From contig OY760134.1 of NCBI GenBank assembly GCA_963663145.1, positions 2,790,001 to 2,854,000 of the forward strand: a stretch of 64,000 bases of DNA, in the 5' to 3' direction. The stretch is from Azotimanducus sp963663145. GTDB taxonomy: Bacteria > Pseudomonadota > Gammaproteobacteria > Pseudomonadales > Azotimanducaceae. The notes beneath the pieces were generated by a model. That model saw only the letters and a list, made by a program, of their open reading frames with translations. It ran no database searches and was not told where the DNA came from. Numbering within the stretch: position 1 is the first letter of the stretch; each line of letters begins with the position of its first letter. Of this stretch, positions 52,402-60,631 are shown piece by piece. The translations under genes and the position numbers were made by a program.

Positions 52402-53796
52402 CTAGCTCAGTTCAAGCACCGGAAGATCAAGCTTCGCGGCTATTGCCCGCAGGACCCGGCGGTGATCGCCGTAGACGATGGCGTAATGGTGTTCCAAGCC
52501 TTCTTGCATGATCTTTTCGAGCACCTCGGATACCGGCCTGTCGAACGTTGCAACGCCCGATGTGCCGGTGAACGCCATGGGTGCGCGTATGAAACGCCCC
52601 ACGGCAATGATCATTTTCAAGTCATTGCGAGATTGCGAAATTCGTGCAAAGGTTGCACGGCCCGGCTTGAGGGGAAACTGCAGCAGTAGCGGCATTCCAC
52701 GGTTGCTGTGAACAGTGGCCTCCGGGCTCGCCTGGGGATCCCTCATGGACATGGGCGCCAATCCGCAGTGCCAGAACACTGCGGTGTCATCTTCGGTGTC
52801 GATATCCACCAAGTCGGCCATCCAAGATGGTTCGCCAGCCACCTCCTGCAGCAGCAGCGCGGAGGCCGCGCCATAGACATCCGCCTCACAAGCACAAGGC
52901 ACCTTCCGCTCGTTCATCATGGCCATGGGTCCGCAGGCCGCACATCCATACTCGGTGAAGGTTTCGGGCCAACAGCGCACCGCCAAGCTCGAAACACGCC
53001 GCTCGGTATGCACATCTTCCAGAGCACAGAATATTCGTAGAGACTTGTCAAGGGATGCTTGGTCGAGTGCGTCGAGACCCGTCAGATCTTGGCCGACGGC
53101 TCGCTTCACATCCGACACCCGATCATTGTCAATACGGCGAGCGCGGTCGAATAGCGCATCGGTCGCCATGGTGTCCACTTCAATACCCAACAGCGCGCGC
53201 AGTTCCGAAGCTTGGTAGGCACAGGTATGAAACCCATCGGGATGCTGCCCGACCACGCCAATTCGGGATTCCGAAAGCAGCGATAGCACAGCTCCGGCTT
53301 GCTCATGGTCAGTCCCGGCGGGAACACTTGCGGAAGTCGGCAAACAAGGAACCGGGTCAGCCAGTGCCTCTAGCCGCGCCCCTATTCCCGGCGCATCGGG
53401 CGCCGCGAACAGCCAACCGTAGCGCTTACCCGCCTTCCCCAAGGCGTGACCGGCCAGATTGAGGCCGCAGAGCGCGTTGAGTCTCAATCGACCGCCGAGC
53501 CTCGGTTCAGGAAGCGCCCATATGGAAACTTTCAAGCCAGTGTTCCGCGCCAGCTTGACGGTCATGCTTGCATCGGTAAATGTCACTTGCAGAAGAAGAA
53601 GCAGATCCACTTCCGAGAGTTCGATGTCGGCAAGCGCCTGCTCCAGCATATCGCTATCAAACAGCAGGCTTCGGCTTCCCACCGTGGTGATACCGGCCGC
53701 GTCGAGCGCGGCGAAGGCGCTGTCAGCCATTTCCTGGGCATAGGGCACGTCAAAAGTCGGACGAGCAAGCGCTGCGACCGCATAGGTCAGGGACAT
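52402..53796 (-). CDS. L-fucose/arabinose isomerase-fold protein, predicted sulfosugar isomerase
   Basis: A 464-residue protein that resembles fucose and arabinose isomerases. DVPYAQEMADSAFAALDAAG (N-terminal domain), VDLLLLLQVTFTDASMTVKLA, GVVGQHPDGFHTC and later a metal-ligand region with TFTEYGCAACGPMAMMNERKVPCACEADVYGAASALLLQEVAG are typical of the family. It would convert an aldose into a ketose. E. coli uses the unrelated YihS for this step with sulfoquinovose. ATG 53796 has GGAGG six bases upstream and lies one base after the aldolase stop. The substrate is an inference from its neighbours. Confidence 0.65.
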   Translation of the reverse strand: MSLTYAVAALARPTFDVPYAQEMADSAFAALDAAGITTVGSRSLLFDSDMLEQALADIELSEVDLLLLLQVTFTDASMTVKLARNTGLKVSIWALPEPRLGGRLRLNALCGLNLAGHALGKAGKRYGWLFAAPDAPGIGARLEALADPVPCLPTSASVPAGTDHEQAGAVLSLLSESRIGVVGQHPDGFHTCAYQASELRALLGIEVDTMATDALFDRARRIDNDRVSDVKRAVGQDLTGLDALDQASLDKSLRIFCALEDVHTERRVSSLAVRCWPETFTEYGCAACGPMAMMNERKVPCACEADVYGAASALLLQEVAGEPSWMADLVDIDTEDDTAVFWHCGLAPMSMRDPQASPEATVHSNRGMPLLLQFPLKPGRATFARISQSRNDLKMIIAVGRFIRAPMAFTGTSGVATFDRPVSEVLEKIMQEGLEHHYAIVYGDHRRVLRAIAAKLDLPVLELS

Positions 53797-53797
53797 T

Positions 53798-54844
53798 TCA
53801 ACCTCCAAACCCTTGATAAGAGCGGCAGAAATCGGCGCCAGCCGGTCGCACGTCCAAGCCCGTTTGCTCGAACCGTCGATGAACGAACCAAGGCAATGCT
53901 CCGGCATCGGTCAGCGCGTTCAACTCTCTCATATAGGGGACACTGTGCTTACGCAGGCTCGAGCGCATGGTCCGCCAAGCGGGGAAATGTTCAAATGCGT
54001 TCAGCCAAATTGCGCGGCCGGCCAAATACCCTGAGGCGCCAGCGGCGTAGGCGTGGGCCAACACCCGACGGAAGGCGCTCATACTGGCACCCGCTGACAG
54101 CATCACCCACGGGCGACCAGCCGCCTCATCTAGTTCCTCGAACCACTTCTGTGCCTGGGCGGCACCGTCCGAGCCGATACCAGGCACGTCATCCACAGCC
54201 AGTGGGCTTTCCAGTTTGAACAGATCCACGGCAAACTTGGAATTAGCAAAGGTTTGCACACTTTCCAACACTAGTTCCGGTCGCTTGGTTTTGAGTTCCA
54301 CATATTCCGATGTCTGCTCCAGTTCCTTGGCGAGCGGATAGACCAACAACTCAAACACATAGGGAATGTCGTATCGCACGCATTCGGCACCGATGCGCTC
54401 TGCGAAGTCTTGTTGCCTCTGGTTGACCGCGCGATCAGCATCTGGCCGATACCATGCCAACACCTTGACCGCATCGCCACCAATTCGCTTAATCTTCTGC
54501 ACGCACCAGTCGTCGATCTGTTTGGAAAACCGACCGCCCGGTGTTGCCTCATAGCGCGAGTCTTCCAAGGTCACGATCAAACCCTTGGCAGGAGAGTAGA
54601 GCGAAATGGCTTTTGGATAGGCGTAGTGCGGGTCCAGCAACATGGCCGAAGAATCCGCTTGAAGTTCTTCCACCAGCATCGCCTTCACTGCCGCGACATC
54701 AGCCCAAGGAGCCACATCTGTGCCCCGCTTCGCCTTGATGGGGTTGGTGATGGGCGGTCGCTGATCAACCGCTATCATCTTGAAGCGTCCAGCCTCATCG
54801 GCCATGCGCCGAAGCCCCCAGAGCTTTCCGGCGGAAAGGCTCAC
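53798..54844 (-). CDS. LacD/YihT-type class I aldolase
   Basis: A 348-residue TIM-barrel aldolase. FKMIAVDQRPPITNPIKAKRG, SSAMLLDPHYAYPKAI, DAVKVLAWYRPDA (with the Schiff-base lysine near DAVKVL), LFKLESPLAV, and PWVMLSAGASMSAFRRVLAHAYAAGASGYLAGRAIW match tagatose-1,6-bisphosphate aldolase LacD and the sulfofructose-1-phosphate aldolase YihT. It would split a ketose-1-phosphate into DHAP and an aldehyde. GTG 54844 overlaps the kinase stop (GTGA). With a YihV-like kinase next to it, a sulfofructose-1-phosphate substrate is likely. Confidence 0.78.
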   Translation of the reverse strand: MSLSAGKLWGLRRMADEAGRFKMIAVDQRPPITNPIKAKRGTDVAPWADVAAVKAMLVEELQADSSAMLLDPHYAYPKAISLYSPAKGLIVTLEDSRYEATPGGRFSKQIDDWCVQKIKRIGGDAVKVLAWYRPDADRAVNQRQQDFAERIGAECVRYDIPYVFELLVYPLAKELEQTSEYVELKTKRPELVLESVQTFANSKFAVDLFKLESPLAVDDVPGIGSDGAAQAQKWFEELDEAAGRPWVMLSAGASMSAFRRVLAHAYAAGASGYLAGRAIWLNAFEHFPAWRTMRSSLRKHSVPYMRELNALTDAGALPWFVHRRFEQTGLDVRPAGADFCRSYQGFGG

Positions 54845-55749
54845 GACGATGATTCACGCGCACGGCGCTCAAGAAACGACTCGAGCTCCGGTAGCGTTGG
54901 GGTGCCGGCTCGCCCACCCCGGCGCGTGACCTTGATCGCCGAAGCCGCGTTGGCGAGGTGTGCCGCCTTGAGTTCGGAGGTTCCCTTGGCAAGCGCTAGT
55001 GCGAAGGTGCCGTGCCAGACATCGCCGGCACCAAGGGTATCCACCGCCGCAACCGCAAACCCCGGCACCCGGCGAATGCCCTCGCAATCCAAAACAAGCA
55101 CGCCTTCCGCCCCAAGGGTGACACAACACCAAGCACCAGTATCACTATAGATGTCGTTGAGTCCCCGCTGCCAATCATGGTGCCCGGTATAGGCATGCAA
55201 GCCTTCCGAGGAGAAGGCGACATGCGTGGCTTGCGCTATCAGGCCACGGCATGGCGCTGGCAAGTCCGCATCCAGCACCGAAGGCTTGCCTGCCCTCCTT
55301 GCCAGTGCGAAGGCCTGCTCGGCACCTTTCGACCAGCTCGAATCGCACAGCACGACATCCGCCTGTTGAATCTCAGTCGCGGGCAGCCAGTGCGGATCAT
55401 CCGGTAGATCCGGGTCCAAGTAATTCACGATCATGCGCGCACCCGAGGGGTCGACAAAGGCCGAGGACACCGAGGACCGGCATCCGTCAAACCGCCGGAG
55501 GGCGGAACAGTCCACGCCGTAACCGAGAAGTTCTGACTGAATTGCGTCAGCGACGCCGTCGCAGCCGAGGCGTGCGGCCAAGCGAGCCTCGCCACCGAGC
55601 TTGGCGATGCAAACAGCGGCTGTCGCAGCGGGGCCGCCGCCCGCCGAAGCGAATCCTGTCGCCCGATGCTTGACAGGCCGCCGCGGCATGCCATGAACCG
55701 AGAAGATGAAGTCCTGAACCGCTTGTCCAACACAAAACACCGATGGCAT
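54841..55749 (-). CDS. PfkB family sugar kinase, YihV-like (sulfofructose kinase)
   Basis: A 302-residue carbohydrate kinase. GGGPAATAAVCIAKLGG and SSVSSAFVDPSGARMIVNYLDPDLPDDPHWL resemble the corresponding stretches of E. coli sulfofructose kinase YihV unusually closely (from memory); the catalytic PfkB motif is VDTLGAGDVWHGTFALAL. It would phosphorylate 6-deoxy-6-sulfofructose at C1. It follows the GntR gene by 37 bases and overlaps the aldolase gene by 4 bases. A generic ribokinase-like function remains possible. Confidence 0.75.
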   Translation of the reverse strand: MPSVFCVGQAVQDFIFSVHGMPRRPVKHRATGFASAGGGPAATAAVCIAKLGGEARLAARLGCDGVADAIQSELLGYGVDCSALRRFDGCRSSVSSAFVDPSGARMIVNYLDPDLPDDPHWLPATEIQQADVVLCDSSWSKGAEQAFALARRAGKPSVLDADLPAPCRGLIAQATHVAFSSEGLHAYTGHHDWQRGLNDIYSDTGAWCCVTLGAEGVLVLDCEGIRRVPGFAVAAVDTLGAGDVWHGTFALALAKGTSELKAAHLANAASAIKVTRRGGRAGTPTLPELESFLERRARESSS

Positions 55750-55786
55750 AACCGCTCCACGCCAAGAAAAAGGTCAAATTGTTTGC

Positions 55787-56506
55787 TTACCTGATGGTGA
55801 CCGCGTACACCAAATCGGCGGTATCACATCGCGAGCAGCGCCATTCCACTTTTCGGCCATCCACAGCAATCGCGATACGGTCTATGTGCAGCAGCGGGGT
55901 TCCCAAAGCCACATTGAGCCGTTGCGTGTCCTCTCGGCGTGCGATGTCCGCGCTGAGCTTTTCCTCCGCGACTAGGACGCTCACGCCATAATCGGACTGA
56001 TAAAGGGAATAGAGCGTGTTCGGCAGGCTCTCCCGCTCGGCGATATCTCCGAAAGCGTCTAATGGCAGCACAATATTCTCGGAAATCCTCGGCTTCCCAT
56101 CAATAAACCGAGTGCGCCGAATATCGAGGACTTTGGCACCGACCTCGAGGTCAAGATGCGCGCGGTCATCCCTAGTGGCTGCACGCACCTTTTTCTTAAG
56201 GTCACCGCTCGATGGTGTGAGTCGCTCACCGCTTGGCCGGGACAGCCGAAAAAAGCGAAACAGGGACCGCTCCTGAGTGTGCTCGGCTATGAAGGTACCC
56301 TTGCCCTGACGCCGTACCACCACTCCTTCCGCAGCTAATGCATCCAAGGCCTTGCGAATCGTTCCCGGGCTGACATCAAGTTCGCTCGCCAAGGCTTGCT
56401 CGCTTGGAAGCACTTGCCCGGGCTTCCACACGGTTTCGGCGACGCGCTTTACGAACAGATCGTAGACCTGACGGTAGAGGGGAGAATAGTCCGGTGATAC
56501 ATCCAT
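55787..56506 (-). CDS. GntR/HutC-family transcriptional regulator with UTRA domain
   Basis: A 239-residue regulator. The winged HTH is YRQVYDLFVKRVAETVWKPGQVLPSEQALASELDVSPGTIRKALDALAAEGVVVRRQGKGTFIAEH, and the ligand-binding UTRA domain fills the C-terminal two thirds (LDLEVGAKVLDIRRTRFIDGKPRISENIVLPLD). The ATG at 56506 has AGAGGA seven bases upstream. The gene leads the leftward operon and faces suyA; a palindrome lies between. It probably represses both operons until a sulfosugar or sulfonate metabolite binds. Confidence 0.9.
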   Translation of the reverse strand: MDVSPDYSPLYRQVYDLFVKRVAETVWKPGQVLPSEQALASELDVSPGTIRKALDALAAEGVVVRRQGKGTFIAEHTQERSLFRFFRLSRPSGERLTPSSGDLKKKVRAATRDDRAHLDLEVGAKVLDIRRTRFIDGKPRISENIVLPLDAFGDIAERESLPNTLYSLYQSDYGVSVLVAEEKLSADIARREDTQRLNVALGTPLLHIDRIAIAVDGRKVEWRCSRCDTADLVYAVTIR

Positions 56507-56563
56507 AATACGTCCTCTCGCGCGCCAGTCTACTCCGATATCTGCGATGCCACCCATTATTTG

Positions 56564-56583
56564 CTATATTCTATCTTATATAG
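56564..56583. promoter_or_regulatory. Palindromic operator candidate between gntR and suyA
   Basis: CTATAT (56564-56569) and ATATAG (56578-56583) flank an 8-base centre, a perfect 6-bp inverted repeat in the gap between the divergent gntR and suyA genes. Its core TATATTCTATCTTATA recurs in front of the TonB receptor with two changes. A GntR dimer would bind such a site. Confidence 0.55.
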
Positions 56584-56643
56584 GACATGAGAGCTTGGCA
56601 TTCGCCGTGATCCATGTTAACAATCACATTTGCAGGAAACGCA

Positions 56644-56946
56644 ATGCCAGACAACAGCGCTAGCAAACCGCATCTGCTCGTACACGATAACAAAGATAAC
56701 GTGGGTGTCGTTGTTGTCGAAGGTCTGCAAGCGGGAACAGAGATGCTCTGCGTGGTAACCGCCGACAATTCCGAATTCACCCTGACGAGTCGGCATGACG
56801 TTCCGATTGGCCACAAGATCGCACTCAAAGATCTTGCCGAGGGCGACACCGCCATCAAGTATGGTGAGGACATCGGAAGAATGGTGGCCGCCGCGGACAC
56901 GGGCGAGCACATTCACTCCCACAATCTAAAGACCAAGCGCTGGTAG
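56644..56946 (+). CDS. suyA: Sulfolactate sulfo-lyase small subunit (SuyA, SAF domain)
   Basis: A 100-residue protein of the SAF-domain type that is the small half of altronate dehydratase-like enzymes. Recognisable are PHLLVHDNKDNVGVVVVEGLQAG, HDVPIGHKIALKDLAEGDTAIKYGEDIGR and EHIHSHNLKTKRW at the C-terminus. With SuyB it would cleave (R)-sulfolactate into pyruvate and sulfite. ATG 56644 has AGGA six bases upstream; an upstream ATG (56614) lacks a ribosome site. SuyB starts 9 bases after. Split altronate dehydratases look similar, so the substrate rests partly on the SlcC neighbour. Confidence 0.75.
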   Translation: MPDNSASKPHLLVHDNKDNVGVVVVEGLQAGTEMLCVVTADNSEFTLTSRHDVPIGHKIALKDLAEGDTAIKYGEDIGRMVAAADTGEHIHSHNLKTKRW

Positions 56947-56955
56947 GAGTCAGGT

Positions 56956-58128
56956 ATGTCGACGAATCATGCGATCTGGGGGTACCGTCGCGAAAACAGC
57001 CGGGTGGGGGTGCGCAACCACGTCGCCATCCTACCGATCGACGATATTTCCAATGCCGCCTGCGAGGCGGTCGCAAACAACATTCAGGGTACGATCGCCC
57101 TGCCACATGCCTATGGTCGTCTGCAATTTGGAGCAGACCTTGAGCTTCATTTCCGCACCATCATAGGGACGGGAAAGAATCCAAATATCGCCGCTTGCGT
57201 GGTGATCGGCATCGAACCGGGCTGGACGCAGCGAGTCGTCGATGGGATCGCCAAGACGGGTAAACCGGTGACGGGTTTCTCAATCGAGCAGAAGGGAGAT
57301 ATCCAGACAATCGCCGACGCGTCCCGGGTGGCCAAGGAGTACGTGCACTGGGCAAGCGACCTGCGCCGCGAAAAATGCGACGCCAGCGAACTTTGGATAT
57401 CCTCAAAATGTGGAGAGTCCGATACGACAACTGGACTCGCCTCCTGCCCGGCCGTGGGCAACCTCTACGACAAATTGATCCCCGGTGGGGTCTATGGGGT
57501 ATTCGGCGAAACGACAGAACTCACTGGTGCCGAGCATTTGTGTCAAGCGCGTGCCGCGACGCCCCAAATCGGCGACAAGTTCATGCGTACATGGCAAGCC
57601 TATCAAGACGAGGTGGTGATTCCCCATAAGACCTCCGATCTTTCCGAAAGCCAGCCAACCAAGGGCAACATTGAGGGCGGGCTTACGACCATTGAAGAGA
57701 AGGCGTTGGGTAATCTGCAAAAGATCGGACACGACATCTCTTATATCGACGTGCTCGAGCCTGCGGAGGAACCATCGGCGGGGCCCGGACTGTACTTCAT
57801 GGACACGTCTTCCGCAGCGGCCGAGTGCGTCACGCTGATGGCAGCCGCAGGATTCGTCCTGCACCAGTTTCCTACTGGACAGGGCAACATCATCGGACAC
57901 CCAATCGTCCCAGTGATCAAGCTGACCGGTAATCCACGCACCGTGCGCACCATGAGTGAACACATTGATGTCGATGTGTCGGGTGTTGTGGCGCGCGAGA
58001 TGACCATCGGCCAAGCAGGGGACGCGCTGATTGATATTACTTTGCGCACTGCGAGCGGTCGGATGACGGCTGCGGAAGTGCTGGGCCATAGAGAATTCGT
58101 GATGACAAAACTCTACCGCAGCGCGTAG
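56956..58128 (+). CDS. suyB: Sulfolactate sulfo-lyase large subunit (SuyB)
   Basis: A 390-residue UxaA-family protein. LPIDDISNAACEAVANN, ALPHAYGRLQFGADLELHF, VVIGIEPGWTQRVVDGI and SKCGESDTTTGLASCPAVGN are the stretches that I recall from SuyB proteins; QPTKGNIEGGLTTIEEKALGN is general to the family. Cys and Glu residues in KCGESD would bind the iron or cofactor. It catalyses sulfolactate to pyruvate plus sulfite with SuyA. It is followed after 20 bases by the SlcC-like dehydrogenase, as in known sulfolactate gene sets. Confidence 0.75.
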   Translation: MSTNHAIWGYRRENSRVGVRNHVAILPIDDISNAACEAVANNIQGTIALPHAYGRLQFGADLELHFRTIIGTGKNPNIAACVVIGIEPGWTQRVVDGIAKTGKPVTGFSIEQKGDIQTIADASRVAKEYVHWASDLRREKCDASELWISSKCGESDTTTGLASCPAVGNLYDKLIPGGVYGVFGETTELTGAEHLCQARAATPQIGDKFMRTWQAYQDEVVIPHKTSDLSESQPTKGNIEGGLTTIEEKALGNLQKIGHDISYIDVLEPAEEPSAGPGLYFMDTSSAAAECVTLMAAAGFVLHQFPTGQGNIIGHPIVPVIKLTGNPRTVRTMSEHIDVDVSGVVAREMTIGQAGDALIDITLRTASGRMTAAEVLGHREFVMTKLYRSA

Positions 58129-58148
58129 CCCTGAGAGGTGCTCAAGGC

Positions 58149-59072
58149 ATGCCTGACATCGTCATTAGCGAGTTCATGGACGAGGAAGTCATTGCCTCCG
58201 CCTTCGCTGGATACGATCACCTGTATGATCCAAAGCTTGCGGAGCAACCAAGGCACCTAAGGACGGCTTTGGCCGATGCGCGGGCGATCGTGGTGCGCAA
58301 CCGCACTAGGGTGGACAGTGAGCTGCTCGAAGCGGCACCGAAAGTTCGGGTCGTCGGCCGCTTGGGTGTTGGTCTCGACAACATAGATGTCACGGCCTGC
58401 GAGGCGCGAGGTGTCGCGGTCTGCCCCGCAGTTGGTGCCAACGAATCGTCCGTCGCGGAATACGTAATCACTGCGGCACTTGTACTTCTGCGCAGAGTCT
58501 GGTTCGCGACCGTGTCGGTCACTGAGGGGAAGTGGCAACGCGGAAACCTGATTGGCAGGGAGATTGCGGGGAAAGCACTGGGTCTCATAGGATTCGGGGC
58601 GACTGCCCGGCAGTCCGCAGTCTATGCCAAGGCGCTTGGCATGTCGGTGCTCGTCCACGACCCCTATCTCACCCGGAATGATCCCGCCCTGACCGACGTC
58701 CAGCCTATGGAACTCTGTAGGCTGCTGGCACGCTCCGATGTCATCAGCCTGCATGTGCCGCTTTCGGACAGCACAAGGCACCTTATAAACTCCGAGACCA
58801 TCGACAGCATGAAGGCCGATGCCGTTGTGATAAACACCGCGCGTGGAGCAGTGGTGGATGAGGTTGCGCTGTCAGTCGCGCTGAGGGAGGGCAGGCTTGG
58901 CGGCGCGGCGCTCGATGTGTTCCAAGAAGAGCCGCTGGACGCCTCGCGCGGAGCCCTGTTTACCGGACTGGACAATGTCCTGCTGACCCCGCATATTGCT
59001 GGTGTCACAGTCGAATCCAATGTCCGTGTCAGTCGATTGACAGCCCAAAACGTGCTTCGGCACCTTTCGTGA
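58149..59072 (+). CDS. slcC: SlcC-like (S)-sulfolactate dehydrogenase, D-isomer 2-hydroxyacid dehydrogenase family
   Basis: A 307-residue NAD-dependent dehydrogenase. The catalytic Arg lies in VVGRLGVGLDNID, the Rossmann motif is ALGLIGFGATARQSAVYAK, INTARGAVVDE follows, and the catalytic His is in LTPHIAGVTVESNVRVS. The N-terminus MPDIVISEFMDEEV and the C-terminal motif recall SlcC, which oxidises (S)-sulfolactate to sulfopyruvate. ComC would then reduce sulfopyruvate to the (R) form used by SuyAB. The stop overlaps the glpD start (GTGA). A phosphoglycerate dehydrogenase-like role is less likely in this position. Confidence 0.72.
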   Translation: MPDIVISEFMDEEVIASAFAGYDHLYDPKLAEQPRHLRTALADARAIVVRNRTRVDSELLEAAPKVRVVGRLGVGLDNIDVTACEARGVAVCPAVGANESSVAEYVITAALVLLRRVWFATVSVTEGKWQRGNLIGREIAGKALGLIGFGATARQSAVYAKALGMSVLVHDPYLTRNDPALTDVQPMELCRLLARSDVISLHVPLSDSTRHLINSETIDSMKADAVVINTARGAVVDEVALSVALREGRLGGAALDVFQEEPLDASRGALFTGLDNVLLTPHIAGVTVESNVRVSRLTAQNVLRHLS

Positions 59073-60631
59073 CGGCTTCGGAGCAGACCGACCTCCTAGT
59101 AATCGGAGGTGGGGTCAATGGAACCGGCATAGCCCGTGATGCGGCAGGGCGGGGATTGAAAGTGGTCCTGTGCGAACGAGATGACTTGGGGTCGGCTACT
59201 TCCTCGGCCAGCACCAAGCTCATTCATGGCGGCCTGCGCTATCTGGAGTATTTCGAGTTCCGGCTGGTGCGTGAATCACTTGCGGAACGCGAGGTGATGC
59301 TCCGCTCCGCTCCGCACATCATCTGGCCGCTGCGTTTTATTTTGCCGCACCACAGGGAGCTTCGGCCCGCGTGGCTGCTTCGTCTCGGCCTCTTCCTGTA
59401 CGACCACCTCGGTGGCCGCAGGCTGCTCCCCTCGACCCGCATGGTGAAGTTGCGGGACGAGCCGCAAGGAATACCCTTGAAGCCGACGTTCACCAAGGCC
59501 TTCGAATACTCGGATTGCTGGGTGGAGGACTCCAGGCTGGTGGTTTTGGTTGCGAAGGACGCTGCGGAGCGGGGTGCCAAAGTGCTGACGCGCACTGCCT
59601 GCACAGGCCTTCGGCGCGAGTGCGGGCTCTGGCACGCAACACTCTCCGGTGCGCAGGGTGTGCGCAGGGTGATAGCACGCGCGGTGGTCAATGCCGCTGG
59701 CCCTTGGGTAGCCAAGATCCTCAGCTCGATTTCCAAACAAGGGCACACCTTGAGAAGCGTCCGTCTCATCAAGGGCAGCCATATTGTGGTGCCAAAAATG
59801 TACGAGGGTGAACATTGCTATATCTTTCAGAACGCTGACGGCCGAATCATTTTTGCTATTCCCTATGAGCGAGACTTCACACTTATTGGCACCACCGAAC
59901 TCGCCTACGACGGAGACCCGTCCCAAGTGAGCATCACGGAGCAAGAGCGTGACTACCTCTGCGCGGCGGCATCTGAGTACTTCGTCCGGCCGATTCTTGC
60001 CGATCAAGTCAAATGGACCTACTCCGGAGTGCGACCGCTTTACGATGACACGCTTGCCAGCCCCTCTGCCGTCACGCGCGACTATATGCTCGACCTCGAT
60101 CAGCCAAACGGTCAAGCACCGATACTGTCCGTGTTTGGCGGCAAGATCACCACCTATCGGAAGCTCGCAGAGCGGGCCGTGTCAACCCTTCTTCCCCTGC
60201 TCGGCCGCAAGGCGCCCGCGTGGACTCGGGGCGTCCCGCTACCGGGAGGTGAGATTGCCGATGCTCGATTCGAGGAATTTCTCTCCGACATGGTGCAGTC
60301 CTACCCATGGGCCCCGGTAGATCACTTGCGGCGGCTTTGTAGGGCCTACGGCACGCGCGTTGGCAGGTTGATCGGCGGTGCCAAGGCATGGACTGAGCTC
60401 GGTCGCGACTTCGGGGCCGGACTGACCGAAACAGAAATCCGTTACTTACAGGAACATGAATGGGCCGAAACGGCCGAAGACATCCTATGGCGCCGGTCCA
60501 AGCTCGGATTGCGAATGACCGAGGTCGAGCGCACTTCCGTACGAGACTGGCTGAACAAAGGCCCTTGCGAGGATTCCGGCCGGATCTCGTTGGGAAGTGC
60601 CGCGGTGCGTCACCCTCCCACCGCACCTTAG
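59069..60631 (+). CDS. glpD: Aerobic glycerol-3-phosphate dehydrogenase family
   Basis: A 520-residue FAD enzyme. The N-terminal DLLVIGGGVNGTGIARDAAGRGLKVVLCERDDLGSATSSASTKLIHGGLRYLE is the GlpD signature; VRLIKGSHIVVP and SVFGGKITTYRKLAERA follow, and a C-terminal domain after residue 380. It oxidises glycerol-3-phosphate to DHAP at the membrane. It belongs to the suyAB-slcC operon. Since cleaving sulfoquinovosylglycerol releases glycerol, GlpD would send it to DHAP; no glycerol kinase gene is visible in the window. Confidence 0.88.
   Translation: MTASEQTDLLVIGGGVNGTGIARDAAGRGLKVVLCERDDLGSATSSASTKLIHGGLRYLEYFEFRLVRESLAEREVMLRSAPHIIWPLRFILPHHRELRPAWLLRLGLFLYDHLGGRRLLPSTRMVKLRDEPQGIPLKPTFTKAFEYSDCWVEDSRLVVLVAKDAAERGAKVLTRTACTGLRRECGLWHATLSGAQGVRRVIARAVVNAAGPWVAKILSSISKQGHTLRSVRLIKGSHIVVPKMYEGEHCYIFQNADGRIIFAIPYERDFTLIGTTELAYDGDPSQVSITEQERDYLCAAASEYFVRPILADQVKWTYSGVRPLYDDTLASPSAVTRDYMLDLDQPNGQAPILSVFGGKITTYRKLAERAVSTLLPLLGRKAPAWTRGVPLPGGEIADARFEEFLSDMVQSYPWAPVDHLRRLCRAYGTRVGRLIGGAKAWTELGRDFGAGLTETEIRYLQEHEWAETAEDILWRRSKLGLRMTEVERTSVRDWLNKGPCEDSGRISLGSAAVRHPPTAP

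Noticed and set aside
53446..54219. Long rightward ORF across the isomerase and aldolase genes
   Set aside because: Arginine- and serine-rich shadow translation of GC-rich coding DNA on the other strand.
56644..58128. Altronate or galactarate dehydratase as the function of the two-subunit UxaA-type genes
   Set aside because: Several stretches fit SuyB better as I recall them, and slcC follows directly; the alternative is kept open in the entries.
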